Part shown: one piece after another, positions 1 through 11,030 of the stretch
How the letters are laid out: each line of letters begins with the position of its first letter
Position numbering within the stretch: the stretch's first letter is position 1
DNA from: Pelodera strongyloides
Lineage: Eukaryota; Nematoda; Chromadorea; Rhabditida; Rhabditidae
Assembly (NCBI GenBank): GCA_036852015.1
Contig: JAANDG010000056.1
Span: 1 to 64,000, forward strand
Length of the DNA stretch: 64,000 nt
Reading direction: 5' to 3'
Translations under genes and position numbers: made by a program
Notes under the pieces: model-generated
Told to the model about the DNA's origin: nothing
Databases searched by the model: none
The model's input: the letters and a program-made list of their open reading frames with translations, nothing else

Positions 1-514
1 GTTGTCGTACATATATATTGCCCTCTGTATTGAGTATAATAAACTCTATATCTACACGGTGCCCATTGAACTTGACTTGTGCTCAGCTCTGTGTCTACAG
101 TTGATTCTGTAGACATAACATATTCTAGCGATGAAGTTATTTTGGTCGGCTGTTTTTCTTTTCTTGTGCCAAACAATACAAGTATGGAAGTGTGAAATAG
201 TTACGGCAGATCCAGCGGTTGTTATAAACCAAACTGATCGATACCACGAGCCTGTGGGTAAGGCATTTTATTTATTGAAAAAAAAAAACATTTCATAACT
301 AGATAAAACAGCAACAACACCGTTGCCTCATAGGTTGTAGCATTGTTTATACAGGACACGGAAGATTTTTGGTTTTCATCCATTATTTATTTATTAAATA
401 CACCAAAAGATATGCATCCGAGGATGAAAGTTAAAACATTAGAGGACAGTTTTCAGTTTTCAGATATTGGATGAGAGTCACTTTGCAGTGGCCAAATTTT
501 ATCGAAAACAGGGA

Positions 515-1655
515 AAAATTTGGATTTAGACAGTCAACCCCGATTGTCGATTTTATGGTGTTAATCGAATCAGTTTTTCATGCTGAGGAAGATAAAAGCA
601 AACTTAAGCGTCGGCACTAAAAATAAAAAAGTTATGACAAAGTGAAAATTTTTAAATCTGTAGAAAATGGGCGGGACCAAGATTGAATTAAAATCACGCC
701 AAATTTCGCTATTGGAGCCTCGTACTGTGCAAAGTCAGAAGAATGGAATGGGGTTTCCATATATGGCAGATTTTCCTTCCAAGTGTAGAAAAAACTAGCG
801 TATTTTGACACTACACGAGAATATCTACAGACGTGCGAAAACATTGTCCCGTGGCAGGCAGCCACGGGACAATTTGCAATTGATATACGCACGGTTTTTG
901 GTATACATGGAACCCCATTTGGTCAAGAATATGAACTTTCATTTGGTCATGATGATAAGTCCGCGCCTGTCGGGGAATCTGAAAGCTATTTTTATACTGG
1001 TAAATTACACATATTAGTGAACTGAAACGAGATGGCACGCAAACATAGGAGGCATTCGATCAATCAGGTAGAAAAGGCCCGCTGCGCTACTAATGATAGA
1101 AGAAAAGTGCAACACACGCGCTGTCCAACTGTCAGCGCCCGCACCCACGCTGCGCGGCTCCTCGCAGTGTGTGTGTGTGGGCGCTGAAACTGTTAGAAAA
1201 AAGTGTACACGCGCTGCCCGAAGGGCAGCGCCCGCACACACGCTGCGCGGCGGGGCCAGGCCCCGCCGCGCAGCGTGTGTGCGGGCGTTTGCAATGGCCC
1301 CTATAATAATACAAGCAATGCCAAAACAAAACAAACACACGAGCGTTTCCATTCCAGACGTGTATTTAAGTAGGCGACTGAATATGTAAATTCGAGTATT
1401 CTAATATGCATGCGAATATATCAATATTTCTTGCCATTAGCTTATTTGGACGTGATTTTAATGCAATCCTTGGCCCCGCCCCCTTATGTTTTATTTTCCA
1501 GAGCTAAATTTGAACAATTTCACCATATCATAACTTTTTTATTTTTAGTGGCCGACGGTTGATTTTGCTTTTATCTTCTTTAGCATGAAACACTGATTCG
1601 ATTAACACCATAAAATCGACAATCGGGGTTGTCTGTCTAAATCCAACTTTAGCCC
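515..1655. repeat. Long foldback element in intron 1 of copy A
   Basis: Bases about 515-720 and 1440-1655 are inverted copies of each other, roughly 85 % identical by eye. The arms share segments such as GATTGTCGATTTTATGG and AAAAATAAAAAAGTTATGA. The middle contains two smaller hairpins (842-873 and 1229-1287). No transposase is visible, so this is a non-autonomous foldback element. Its right end abuts the left gypsy LTR. Confidence 0.7.
1229..1287. repeat. Perfect GC-rich palindrome, 29-bp arms
   Basis: Two perfectly complementary 29-base arms surround a single central A at 1258. The sequence is almost pure G+C in an A+T-rich region. The neighbouring 1120-1230 holds two looser copies of the same GCGCCCGCACNCACGCTGCG motif. 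Confidence 0.85.
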
Positions 1656-1660
1656 AAAAG

Positions 1661-2399
1661 TAATATATATATTAGTATTGTTGTATTGTTTCAATTTAAC
1701 ATTAGTTACATCAATATTTGTTGTATTTCATTGTAGTGTACACCATACTACAAATGACGTTAGGGTATCATAAGCGTATTCTTGCGTTGTTTATAGCTAT
1801 GCGTTTGTTTCATCCCTTTGTGTGGAGTGGGCGGAGCCCAAATTTCGTCATTCTGACGAGTGTCGCTGGTGCGTGCGGTTGCTCGCCCGGCGATGTGTTT
1901 GTTTTTTTTCTTATTTATTTTTAACCTGTTTCATTGAGAACACGAAGTGTTTTACTCCCGTTCTGTATTGAGTGGTGCGATCCAAAACCCACGAATAGAT
2001 TGCATGTTGTTAGTTTATGTTCGTTTCGTGATATGTAGTATCTGTTAAATACTTGTTCTGTATTTTCATCATTTCTTCAAGGATCTCACTTCTCATCATA
2101 TACTTGTTTTTATTGTTATACTGTTGTTTATTGCTTATTTAGTTGCATGTGTTTAGTTTTAGTATTTAACCTTAAATGCAATTCTTGTCATTGGGATGAG
2201 TCCCTCTGCCATATTTTATGTGCTTGAATCTATATTTTATATGTACACGCTTTTGTTTATGGTTGGATGGTTAGGTGAAACCGAGATTCTTGTTCCGAAC
2301 AGAATCTAACCTTATTCATCCGAGCTGGTAAGTTTTGAGTCTCTAATTTCTCACTCTTATCTTCTCTTATTTACAACTCTTTTTCCTTATTTTCCTTAC
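1661..2399 (+). repeat. 5' LTR of the gypsy element
   Basis: Matches 11031-11795 from TAATATATATATTAGTATTG to TTTTCCTTAC. It is 26 bases shorter because of many single-base losses clustered between about 1905 and 2190. Outside that stretch the two LTRs are almost identical. Confidence 0.9.
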
Positions 2400-3466
2400 C
2401 TTTTTCCTTACTGGGGGCCGAATGGCCTAACCTCCTCAACTATTAACGTTTGTTGTGTATGTATGTGTTTTAACTGTATTGTTGCGTCTCGTGTTGTCTG
2501 TTTTGGTTTCCACAGGCGTATATCTGGTTTGCAACTACTCGGGTACCAGAGTAGTTTTGCAAGTGGGCGGAGCCTAACTGTATACGACCGGAGAGGACCT
2601 GGACAACGAGGAGCGCGTGGTGCTCGAGGACGACGTGGCCCACGAGGACGTCGAGAGGCACCAAAAGTTTCAGATGGCTACTAACACTTGTTATACTGTG
2701 TATTTGTTCACTGTTACGTCTGTATATGCTTGTTAATGCTACTGTTTTTGTGTTGTTGTGCTATTGTTTGTGGTATACTCTCTCAACCTTTTTCTTTTTC
2801 TAATATCTGCTCTGTTCAATCATTGTTCTCGCTTTCCTTCTCTTTCCTTATCCTCCTCTCTTGCTATACAGTCTGTTGGTTGCACGGTTGCGCCTTGTGC
2901 CAACTGAGCTTTACGGATCTGTAGAGCATCCTTTTCTTCTTTCGGCGAGGTGTTCTGTTGGTTGCCAGGCGAGCTTCGGCAAGCCAGGCGTTACGGATCA
3001 CCTATGCTGGTACGCCGCTCATCTGTTGGTTGCTTGGGACCTTGCACCGCTAGTCCCTTGCTTACGGATGTGCGTCCATTTTCGGCCCTTGCTCCGCTAG
3101 GCCGTGGTGGACCGTGGGTGTGTTCTCCTTCGAGAGAGTTGTTTGGTCGTGTACAGTGCGTGTGGTTTTACCCATGTATGGTATGAGACTGAGCTAACTT
3201 TTCTCGGGTAAGGTGGATCGTAGCTCTGTTGGGCCTGGTCCTTGTGGCCAGGTTGCGTTCAGTCTACGTGAAGGCTTACCGGGAGTCTAAGCGTACTGGG
3301 TCTGCATGTGTGCTGCCCGGTGTCGCTGCGACTCCAGATGGAGAAAATGTTCTCGGTTCATAACCGTTTGATCATGCACGTCGCGCAGTGTTTGATCTGT
3401 GTTGCGGTAACATTTACGATATATTGCTGTTTGCAGGAATCGTTGGTTTGTGCCGCACGGGACGAA
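2400..3466 (+). other. Gypsy 5' leader
   Basis: Untranslated leader between LTR and gag. It holds the possible primer site near 2412 and pyrimidine-rich stretches around 2760-2870, but no convincing gene. The gag frame is open from an ATG at 3308. A TTTGCAG at 3430-3436 could be a splice acceptor just upstream of the more likely gag start at 3467. Confidence 0.5.
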
Positions 3467-5158
3467 ATGTCTGGAGAAGAAGATCTGTCTATGCTCCTTG
3501 ACTATGAAGAGGATGTTCCTGGGGAACAGGTCAGTGGTGTAGACTGGCTGGCCGGCACTGTTGCTGGTGGACCGCGTAGCGGGAAAGCTGAGTTTAATGA
3601 AGCTCTGAATGCATTATCCAATCTGAGCGATCTTCTGATCGTTATCAATGAAAGGTTCTGCAAGACTCTGACAGCGAGGCAGAAAACTCAGGTTAGAGCT
3701 CAAGCGAGACTTCTTGTGGCTCAACTTCAAGAAGCATGGCTGAGAGTTCAAACAGAGAATGTTCCGTTTGGAGACCTTGCTTGGGGTCATGCAACTACGA
3801 TCCTCGCAAGGTTAGAAGAACGTGAATTGACTAATGTTGCGAACCTTGACGATCATTTGTCAAAGTCAGAGTTGATGCAAGAACTGATTGAAGAGGTTAT
3901 GGATAAGCTCAGGTGCCAGATGGCAGAGATTCCGTTTAAGATTGATAATCTTTTATTCTGTAAAGAGGTTGTAGAGCGACTTGCTGCTCGTGTAGGGAAA
4001 CGTCCTGATGTGTTCATGAATTCTGTTTTGCAGGATGAAATGAGTCCGGAGGAAGAGAATGCCCTTCTGGGACCGGACGAACGACGTGATGATCGAGAGG
4101 ATCACGAGGCACAGGGACAGCAAGCCGTAGTGATAAATGGTGAGACTACACCCCTTACGGATCACGATCGTACTGTTGGCAGGTACGGGTCAGATCTTTA
4201 TCTAAGCGCTTTGCAGAGCCGACGAGCTGTGAGGGAGACGTGTCCGCCTCCACAGGAGACTCCGCACCGACGCCCTGTCACGATACCTCAGGATTCATCT
4301 CCGGGTACGTTTGCTGATCGCGTGGAGAACGTAAGAGCTGAGGAAAGTGTGTGTGGTGGTGTGAGAGTGACCCGCGAAGGCGAAATATCAGGTGCTGAGG
4401 CCTTGTTTACAATGGGCCTTGCTAATTCACTCTTGGCCACATTACCTCCACTGTCTAAGTATTCGTGCAAGTCTGCAGAGAGCTTTGATGAGTTTGTTGA
4501 AAGTTTGACTCTGAGATTCATACCGGGTTATTCTGAGGCACAGAAGTTGATGTTGTTCCGTAATTATCTTCGTGAGGACTCGCGTGCTCTGTATGAGGCT
4601 TTGCCGGTGACGGTGAAGAATCAAGGCTTTGACAGAGTGGTACGAGAGTTTAAGAAGGAGATGGAAGGTCCTCTTTCTCTGAAACGCATTCATTGGCAGC
4701 GAGAACTTTCTTTGTTCAGCAAGAAAGCGGTCAATGTTACTGAGGTGTGTCGGGAGATCGAGTCACTCGGTCGAAAAGCCTACCCCTCGGATGCTGAAAA
4801 GCAAGTGCGGGAAGCTCAGCAGAGCGCAGCTTTGCTTCGATGCTTGGAAAGCAGAGACAATTTTCATCAATACCTTGATGAGTCGTTGAAGGAAGAAGAA
4901 GGAAGTTCGGCATACAACTTGGTAAAGACGTTGGCTCTTCGACATGATAGTTATGTAAGGTCCTCCACGGCAATGTCATCTCAGTCAGTACCGAAGAAGC
5001 ATCGACAGGTTTCTCCAAAGAGAGTCGGCAATTCTTCTGGTTATGGTGGTGGTCCTTCGTTCAATAAGTCGTCGAACAGAGAGCGGTCTACGATGTCGCC
5101 AGTAGCTGACCAAGCCGCAAGACATAACTCAGTGGTGTTGATACAGAAGGAGTTTTGA
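3467..5158 (+). CDS. gag: Gypsy Gag (capsid part)
   Basis: Structural protein forming the virus-like particle. I prefer ATG 3467 (MSGEEDLSML, acidic and soluble). The same frame is open from ATG 3308, which would add 53 hydrophobic residues. About 563 aa from 3467. The region around 4450-4950 is typical retrotransposon-gag helix-rich sequence (FRNYLREDSRALYEALP, then a coiled Glu/Lys-rich stretch). The C-terminus is Ser/Arg-rich and the frame ends at TGA 5156. The CCHC nucleocapsid knuckle is not in this frame: it lies just downstream in the pol frame, which is unusual and suggests a programmed +1 shift or a lost/gained base near 5150. Confidence 0.8.
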   Translation: MSGEEDLSMLLDYEEDVPGEQVSGVDWLAGTVAGGPRSGKAEFNEALNALSNLSDLLIVINERFCKTLTARQKTQVRAQARLLVAQLQEAWLRVQTENVPFGDLAWGHATTILARLEERELTNVANLDDHLSKSELMQELIEEVMDKLRCQMAEIPFKIDNLLFCKEVVERLAARVGKRPDVFMNSVLQDEMSPEEENALLGPDERRDDREDHEAQGQQAVVINGETTPLTDHDRTVGRYGSDLYLSALQSRRAVRETCPPPQETPHRRPVTIPQDSSPGTFADRVENVRAEESVCGGVRVTREGEISGAEALFTMGLANSLLATLPPLSKYSCKSAESFDEFVESLTLRFIPGYSEAQKLMLFRNYLREDSRALYEALPVTVKNQGFDRVVREFKKEMEGPLSLKRIHWQRELSLFSKKAVNVTEVCREIESLGRKAYPSDAEKQVREAQQSAALLRCLESRDNFHQYLDESLKEEEGSSAYNLVKTLALRHDSYVRSSTAMSSQSVPKKHRQVSPKRVGNSSGYGGGPSFNKSSNRERSTMSPVADQAARHNSVVLIQKEF

Positions 5159-8100
5159 TCAGTCTCGTCCAGTGAGGAAGGATGATCGTCCGTGGGCTCC
5201 TACTTGTCATTATTGTCATAAGCGTGGTCATCTGAAAGCTGAATGCCCATCCAGGAGAGCTGAGGCTATGGATGCGGACAAGGATCGATGCAGGAATTCG
5301 AAGAATTCGCAATCGACCGGTGAAGAGCGAGTAGTGATGAAGCATCAGTGGCTTCCGAAAGCTCTTGTTGAAGAATTGTTCGAGGAACAATTCACAAAGG
5401 TGGATACTGTGGATGGTCGTGCTACCAGCGAAGCAGAATCCAAGGGTGGTGTGCAGAGTGTCCCTGACTCACACCTCACACTGATGAACACCCGAAAGGC
5501 CACCGTGAAGACCCCGGGAGTCGAACGGTTTGGTCACGGACATAGCGTGGAGAATGGTTCTGTTCAGAGCGCGAGGATTGTCCGGAATGTGAGTGGAACT
5601 GGGAGTCTTGAGCAAGCCAGTGTCCAGGAATTGCGACCGATTGCGTTGCCAATTGCAGGCGATATGTTCCGCGCGGAACAGTTGACATTGAAAGATACCG
5701 GAGCTTCGATTTCGTTGGTTTCCACGGGCTTCCTACAGGCAGCACAAGCAGACATGAAGGTCTCGCGGAAAATGTGCGAAGAAGATATCAAGTTTGTAGA
5801 AGGGAAGGCAGAAGACTACGGTATCTTGGATGCTTCCAGGAATCTTCTAAACTTGATAGGACGGTGCGTGTTGCCAGTGAAACTGGGTGACGGCACAGTG
5901 ACTCGAGTCGGATTTCATGTGATCCGAAGGAAGGAGCAGCAAGTTCTGCTTGGTATGAATGGTCTACGTGCAGTTGGTATCACGATTCTTCTGAATTGTC
6001 TGGAAGAAGATACCCAAGTCAAACTGGAAGAAACGGTGCGACTTCCGCCAGGCGCGTCCAAAATTATCCCCTTGAGAGGAGTGAGAAAGGACCGCGTTTT
6101 GTTGTTGGAGAGTACTCCCGGAGTGGATACTGACTCAATTCTGAGGACCGACGACAAAGGTAGAGCATTCTTGAGAGTCACAAACAATTCCGGTAGTCCG
6201 ATTGAACTTGAGAAAGGAACTCAGTTCAGAGCTACTGAAGACTTTGAGATCATCGAATGGGATGAACTTGAGGTGGCACCTCTCTTGAAGGAGGAGAGGG
6301 GCACGTGTGAAGTGTTGAACATTTCACAGACTTCTGGGAAGCAGAAGCGATCTCAATGCAGAGATCAAAGAGTGAAGGAGATACTAGCGTGTCTTCGTGA
6401 AAATGGAATGCCGCAGATAGACTCGTTGGACGCTTTGATTGCTGATAATGAGGATATCTTTGCGATGAATGACGAAGAACTCGGCAGAACGAATGTTGTT
6501 GAACACTCGATTGAAACGGGAGATGCGAAACCAATCCGTCAGAGAGCTCGACCGGTTCCTCTGGGAATCCAAGGCCAAGTGAAAGATCTGATTGAGAAGA
6601 TGAAGAACCAGGGGATTATCAAGCACAGCTCGTCTCCGTGGTCATCTCCATGCGTCTTGGTCAAGAAGAAGGATGGTTCGATTCGCATGTGTGTGGATTT
6701 TCGAAAGGTGAATGAGGTCATGAAGCAAGATGCTCAGCCCTTGCCGAATATGAATCTCACACTTCAACGTTTCTCTGGAAAGAAAGTGTTTTCCACGTTT
6801 GATCTGGTTAGTGGGTTCTGGCAGATTCCTTTGAGTGAGGAAAGCAAGGAGAGATCTGCATTTGCGATTTTGGATGGCTTGTATGAATTCCAAGTCATGC
6901 CGTACGGTTTGTGTAATGCTCCAGCAACGTTTCAACGAGCGATGCATCTGGTACTCGAGGACTTGCTGGGAGAGAATGTCCAAGTGTATGTTGATGATAT
7001 CTTGGTTGCGTCGGATTCGTGGGAGGAGCATGTTGTTCACCTGCAACAAGTTTTTGAGAAGTTGAGGAACAGTGGGTTCAAGCTGAAAGTGCAGAAATGC
7101 TCAGTAGGGAAGTCTAATGTTCACTTCCTGGGACACATCATTGGTGTGGATGGAGTGAAGGTTGACCCAGACAAGATTGTGAAGATTCAACGGTGTGAAC
7201 GACCGACTTCACTGACTGAACTCCGCACGTTTCTCGGAATGTGTAACTATTACCGGAAGTTCATTCTCAACTTTTCGAAGATTGCATCTCCTCTGTATGA
7301 TTTGACGTCGTCGAATGTGAAATGGTACTGGCTTGAAGCGCAAGAAAAGGCTTTCCAAGCTCTGAAACTGGCTTTGAGCACGACTCCCGTGTTAGCACAA
7401 CCAGATGTTGAAGCGGCTCGTGATGGATCGAGACCTTTGATCATCTATGTAGACGCGAGCAAGCAGGGTGTCGGAGCAGTACTGTCGCAGGAAGACAAAG
7501 AAGGTCGTCTGCATCCTCTGCATTTCATGTCGGAAAGACTGAATGAAGCGCAGAAGAAGTACCACCCCACCGATCTGGAGGCCTTGGCGGTCAAGAGAGC
7601 TGTTGAGAAGTTCAGACAGTATATCTACGGGTTGCCAGTTGTGGTGAAAATTGATCATCAGGCACTTGTAGCGCTCTTGAAGAGACCAAACCTGGCTGAA
7701 AGAACTATGCGTTGGGCGATGGAGTTGCAAGATGAGAACTTGCGTATTGAATACGTGAAAGGATCGGCTAACAAAGTGGCTGATGCTCTCTCGCGTGGCC
7801 CTGTGGTCTTGTCCGAATGTACTGAGACTTTACAAGAAGAGAGGTTGGACAGAGTTGTCGGTGAATTGGTTCCGGGTGAGTCTGATGAGTGGATAAGGAC
7901 CCTGGAAACAGATCCTGGTTATAAGGCGTTTCTCGGGAACTCAGAAGCAGGAAATTGGGACCAAACCGCTGTCATTGAGTCGGACTCTGGCTACAGAGTT
8001 GCTGACTTCGTTCTTCTTGATAACAAACTCTACTTTGTACATCGTGATGGTCGTCTGAGAAGATGGGTTCCGGAGAAGTTCAGGAAGGATGTGTGGCAGG

Positions 8101-8819
8101 CGGCACATGAATCGAGAACTGGTGGTCATGGGTCTGTGGAAGTTTCAATGAAGAAGGTTGCAGTTGAATACTTCTGGCCTAAGATGAGAGCCGATTTCAA
8201 ACAGTGGTCTCGAGGTTGTGTGAAATGTCTCACTGGAAATCCGAGAGCAACGAATGTCCCTGAACTACACCCGAGAGTTGTATCCGCCGCGTTCCATACA
8301 GTTGGTGTTGACTTGGTCGACATGGGAACGGGAACTCTCAGTGGTAACCGGTACTTGTTGACTGTTGTCGACTATTTCACAAAGTTCGCGTATGCTGAGG
8401 CATTGCCGAGCAAAGAAGCGGGCGTTGTGAGTGCAGCATTGTTTGGCTATCTGCTGCGTGAGTGCAGAGTTCCTCGTGTCATTGTCTCAGACCAGGGTCG
8501 AGAATTCATGAATGATATCGTGAAGACTGCATGTGAAGAGCTCGACATAACCTGGGAGTACTCGAAAGGGTACATCAAGAGAGAGACTGAAATGGTTGAA
8601 CGGTTCAATCGTTCTATTGAACAGATCTTGCGGAAGATTGTGGTGGTCGAAACAGAGCGGAAGATTGTGGTGGTCGAAACAGAGTGGGATTTGATGATAC
8701 CATTCGCGTTGTATGCGTACAACTCAGCACAACACGCTTCGACTGGTGAATCGCCAATCTTCCTGGCTTCAGGCAGAGATGCAAATCTGTTGATGAAGGG
8801 AATCTCCAGAAATCGCTAG
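5139..8819 (+). CDS. pol: Gypsy Pol: CCHC, protease, RT, RNase H, integrase
   Basis: Starts in the +1 frame relative to gag. In order: CCHC zinc knuckle CHYCHKRGHLKAEC (about 5205-5250); aspartic protease with DTGA (near 5695); reverse transcriptase with WSSPCVLVKKKDG, FDLVSGFWQIPL, MPYGLCNAPATFQ and catalytic YVDD (near 6990); RNase H with IIYVDASKQGVGAVLSQ (near 7440) and ADALSRG; integrase with an HHCC zinc domain (about 8100-8230) and the DD-E core (DLVD, SDQG, EMVERFNRS). A 27-bp unit is duplicated in tandem at about 8635-8690, adding nine residues in the integrase. The frame stops at TAG 8817, ahead of the integrase tail. There is no ATG at the start, so expression would need the frameshift. 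Confidence 0.88.
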
Positions 8820-9866
8820 AACCTCAACTCGATTGACGTACAGACTTATAAAACAGATCTGTTGGCTGGACTGCAAGTGGCTCATGAAGCTACGCTTGAG
8901 AATCTGGGTACTGCAGCTAAGAAGATGAAGCAGCAGTTTGACAAGCGTCGTCCGAAGTGCAGTGAGAAGATCGTTGAGGGTGACAGAGTGATTCTGTATG
9001 AGATGAATCCGGCTCACAAGCTGGAGAACAAGTTTTCTGGTCCGTACAGAGTGACCAAAGTGCAGAAAACATCTGTGGTACTCAAAGATTTGGTGAACAA
9101 GTCTAGAGAGACTTTCTCGGTACAACTAGAGTGTGTGAGAAAAGTTCCAGTGGGAATGGAAGAGTTTGATCTGCAGAAGAGAAGTGGCAGACAAGCGAGA
9201 AAAACTAATGTGACAGTGAAACAGGCGAGTGAGTGTGGCGATAAGGCTACTCCGCTGCGGAGAAGCGCGAGGTTGCGGAAATGTGAAGTTCTAACTTTCA
9301 GTGACGACCCCGTTGATCAGGAGGGATGCCGAACCTTCGTCGTCAGAAGGGATAGTGGTCTTCACCGAGATCGGAAGGTCGACGGTGTCCACGTCAGAGA
9401 TGTGGCGCAACAAATGCGGATCTTTCCCGACGATATTACCGGCAAATTCCCGGTGAACACAGTGGCTGAGATAATGGGAGCTGCGTCGAGTTTGACCTCT
9501 CGAGCCCCACTCGGTGAAGTCCTATCGGGACTGGCAAATGCTGGGTTCTCCGTGGAAGGAGTCGGAATTGCGGTCAGCACCCTTGTTAGGAAGGACCTCA
9601 TCGACGGTGCAACATGCAGGCAATTTTATGAGGCTGACAGAGTAGTTTGTGAAGGAGACGAGGAGTATGCAGATCTCCTCATGCGACATATCAGGCTGCA
9701 ACGTCAGAAGCGATCGGCGACGGCGTGCCCTCAGGCATCCTTAGTGGCAAACCGACAGAAAGAATATTTGGACGAGGAAGGACGTGCAACACTAGGAGCC
9801 ATCTCTTCGGTGCATTCTCGTTTTGTCGAAGCACGACTGATTGTTATTGGGGACGAAGCGATATGA
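8820..9866 (+). CDS. Integrase C-terminal (GPY/F) segment plus tail, after in-frame TAG
   Basis: Same reading frame as pol, separated only by the TAG at 8817-8819. Residues near 9020-9070 are a GPY/F module (ENKFSGPYRVTKVQKTSVVL), the usual chromatin-contacting end of Ty3/gypsy integrase. After a basic stretch (RRSARLRK) the frame runs about 200 further residues with no domain I recognise, up to TGA 9864. The first internal ATG is 8862. Most likely the natural C-terminus of Pol cut off by a nonsense mutation; readthrough cannot be excluded. Confidence 0.7.
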   Translation, partial: NLNSIDVQTYKTDLLAGLQVAHEATLENLGTAAKKMKQQFDKRRPKCSEKIVEGDRVILYEMNPAHKLENKFSGPYRVTKVQKTSVVLKDLVNKSRETFSVQLECVRKVPVGMEEFDLQKRSGRQARKTNVTVKQASECGDKATPLRRSARLRKCEVLTFSDDPVDQEGCRTFVVRRDSGLHRDRKVDGVHVRDVAQQMRIFPDDITGKFPVNTVAEIMGAASSLTSRAPLGEVLSGLANAGFSVEGVGIAVSTLVRKDLIDGATCRQFYEADRVVCEGDEEYADLLMRHIRLQRQKRSATACPQASLVANRQKEYLDEEGRATLGAISSVHSRFVEARLIVIGDEAI

Positions 9867-9881
9867 CAGGCCTCCAACCTC

Positions 9882-10790
9882 ATGTTCAGCCGGTCGACCC
9901 GTGTCCTGTTCTTGGAAGGACAATCATGGTTGGATATGGAAGACTCCTTCTCCCAAGTGGTTGGGCATCTCGGAAGATTGAGGGAGTGTTCGGACCTCAA
10001 ATTGGTCGTGATTCAAATCGGCTTTGAGACTACGAAAAAGCTCGGAAGCGTTGGTGTCCTGTTGGGAAAGCTATTGCACTTCAAGCAGAACCTACCTCCC
10101 GTGGATGTGGTTGTCGTCCCATCACTCAAAGGCCGAGTTTCGGAGACGGAAATCGAGGACACAAAGGACTTGTTCGCACAGCTACACTCAAGTGGTTTTA
10201 CCGCAAGACAGCCAAGACTTCACGAAACGCCATTCTACAACGAGTCTTTGTCGAATGCTGATGCAGGATACTTGATGGAGCGACCTGTCTCGTCTAATAA
10301 GGCGCTCACGTATGCTAGATTTCTTCGTGGAAATGACTCAGTCTTCAGCCGATTCTGCCACGATGGAGATCTGAAGCAGCATGCATCCGCAGCCCGATTC
10401 GATGCAAGGGTGGAGAAGTCCAAAATAGCCGCTTGTGAAACGCCCCGTACTGTTGAGAAGAGAGGGTTGGAAGACGTGCCTCCGAACTCACCCTCTTCTA
10501 TGTCCATATATGTGTCTCCAAAACGTATTTGTGACGAGAACCGAAGAGTTGTCCTGACCGGTGCCTCACAACCTCTTGAGGAAGACCAGCCGTCTATTAG
10601 AGAGAGAGTGGAAATGCCAATGCCGACGATCGCAAGCCGTGTGGTCATCCCACCGAAGAAGATGCCTGAGCCCAAGACGCCTTCGAACAAGCAGAAACGC
10701 CGCGACAAATGCTACCGGTGCGCGAAATTTGGACACCAAGCCAAGTACTGCTCGGAGTTCAAGAACAGCAGACGCTCACGCCGTGAGTGA
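9882..10790 (+). CDS. Gypsy third ORF with C-terminal zinc knuckle
   Basis: 302 aa from ATG 9882, in the same frame as pol and separated from it by TGA 9864. The N-terminal 110 residues (motifs LEGQSWLDMED, LVVIQIGFETTKK, VDVVVVPSLKGR) alternate strands and helices in a way that recalls a degenerate SGNH/GDSL-type fold; this is a weak inference, and the usual catalytic residues are not evident. The middle is charged and probably disordered. The end is basic and holds a CCHC knuckle, CYRCAKFGHQAKYC, followed by RRSRRE. It has no signal peptide or membrane segment, so it is not an envelope protein. It could be a nucleic-acid-binding accessory protein or the far C-terminus of a longer polyprotein. 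Confidence 0.65.
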   Translation: MFSRSTRVLFLEGQSWLDMEDSFSQVVGHLGRLRECSDLKLVVIQIGFETTKKLGSVGVLLGKLLHFKQNLPPVDVVVVPSLKGRVSETEIEDTKDLFAQLHSSGFTARQPRLHETPFYNESLSNADAGYLMERPVSSNKALTYARFLRGNDSVFSRFCHDGDLKQHASAARFDARVEKSKIAACETPRTVEKRGLEDVPPNSPSSMSIYVSPKRICDENRRVVLTGASQPLEEDQPSIRERVEMPMPTIASRVVIPPKKMPEPKTPSNKQKRRDKCYRCAKFGHQAKYCSEFKNSRRSRRE

Positions 10791-11030
10791 CTTTGAAGTC
10801 ACATTGGTGCCACATTGATTGTTGATACCTTGTTACACTTAAGTTTTGTCGTATGATGTTGAAATGTTCTCAGATTCGAATACTTGGTATACTTTGAAAT
10901 GGATCTCAAGTTATTAGGTATTGTTTAGGTTTAGGTCGTGTTTTTTTAGGTAATTTCTTGTTTACTTTGGTTTTTGTTTTCTCTCTTTTATTTGTTTGAC
11001 TAGGGACAGTCAATGTCTGAAGGAGGAGAG
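10791..11030 (+). other. Gypsy 3' untranslated region with polypurine tract
   Basis: No ORF. T-rich from about 10920 and ending in GAAGGAGGAGAG immediately before the right LTR, the expected primer for plus-strand synthesis. Confidence 0.6.

Noticed and set aside
1..130. AATAAA-like and CTGTGTCTACA sequence before copy A, looking like the end of an LTR
   Set aside because: No second LTR copy, element or duplication in the window; it could equally be the copy A promoter.
1014..1389. Overlapping ORFs on both strands (112 and 98 codons) in the GC-rich palindrome region
   Set aside because: They arise from stop-poor G+C-rich inverted repeats, have no domain or splice context, and mirror each other on both strands.
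9882..10790. Gypsy third ORF as an envelope gene
   Set aside because: No signal peptide, membrane segment or cysteine-rich ectodomain; the C-terminal zinc knuckle argues for nucleic-acid binding.
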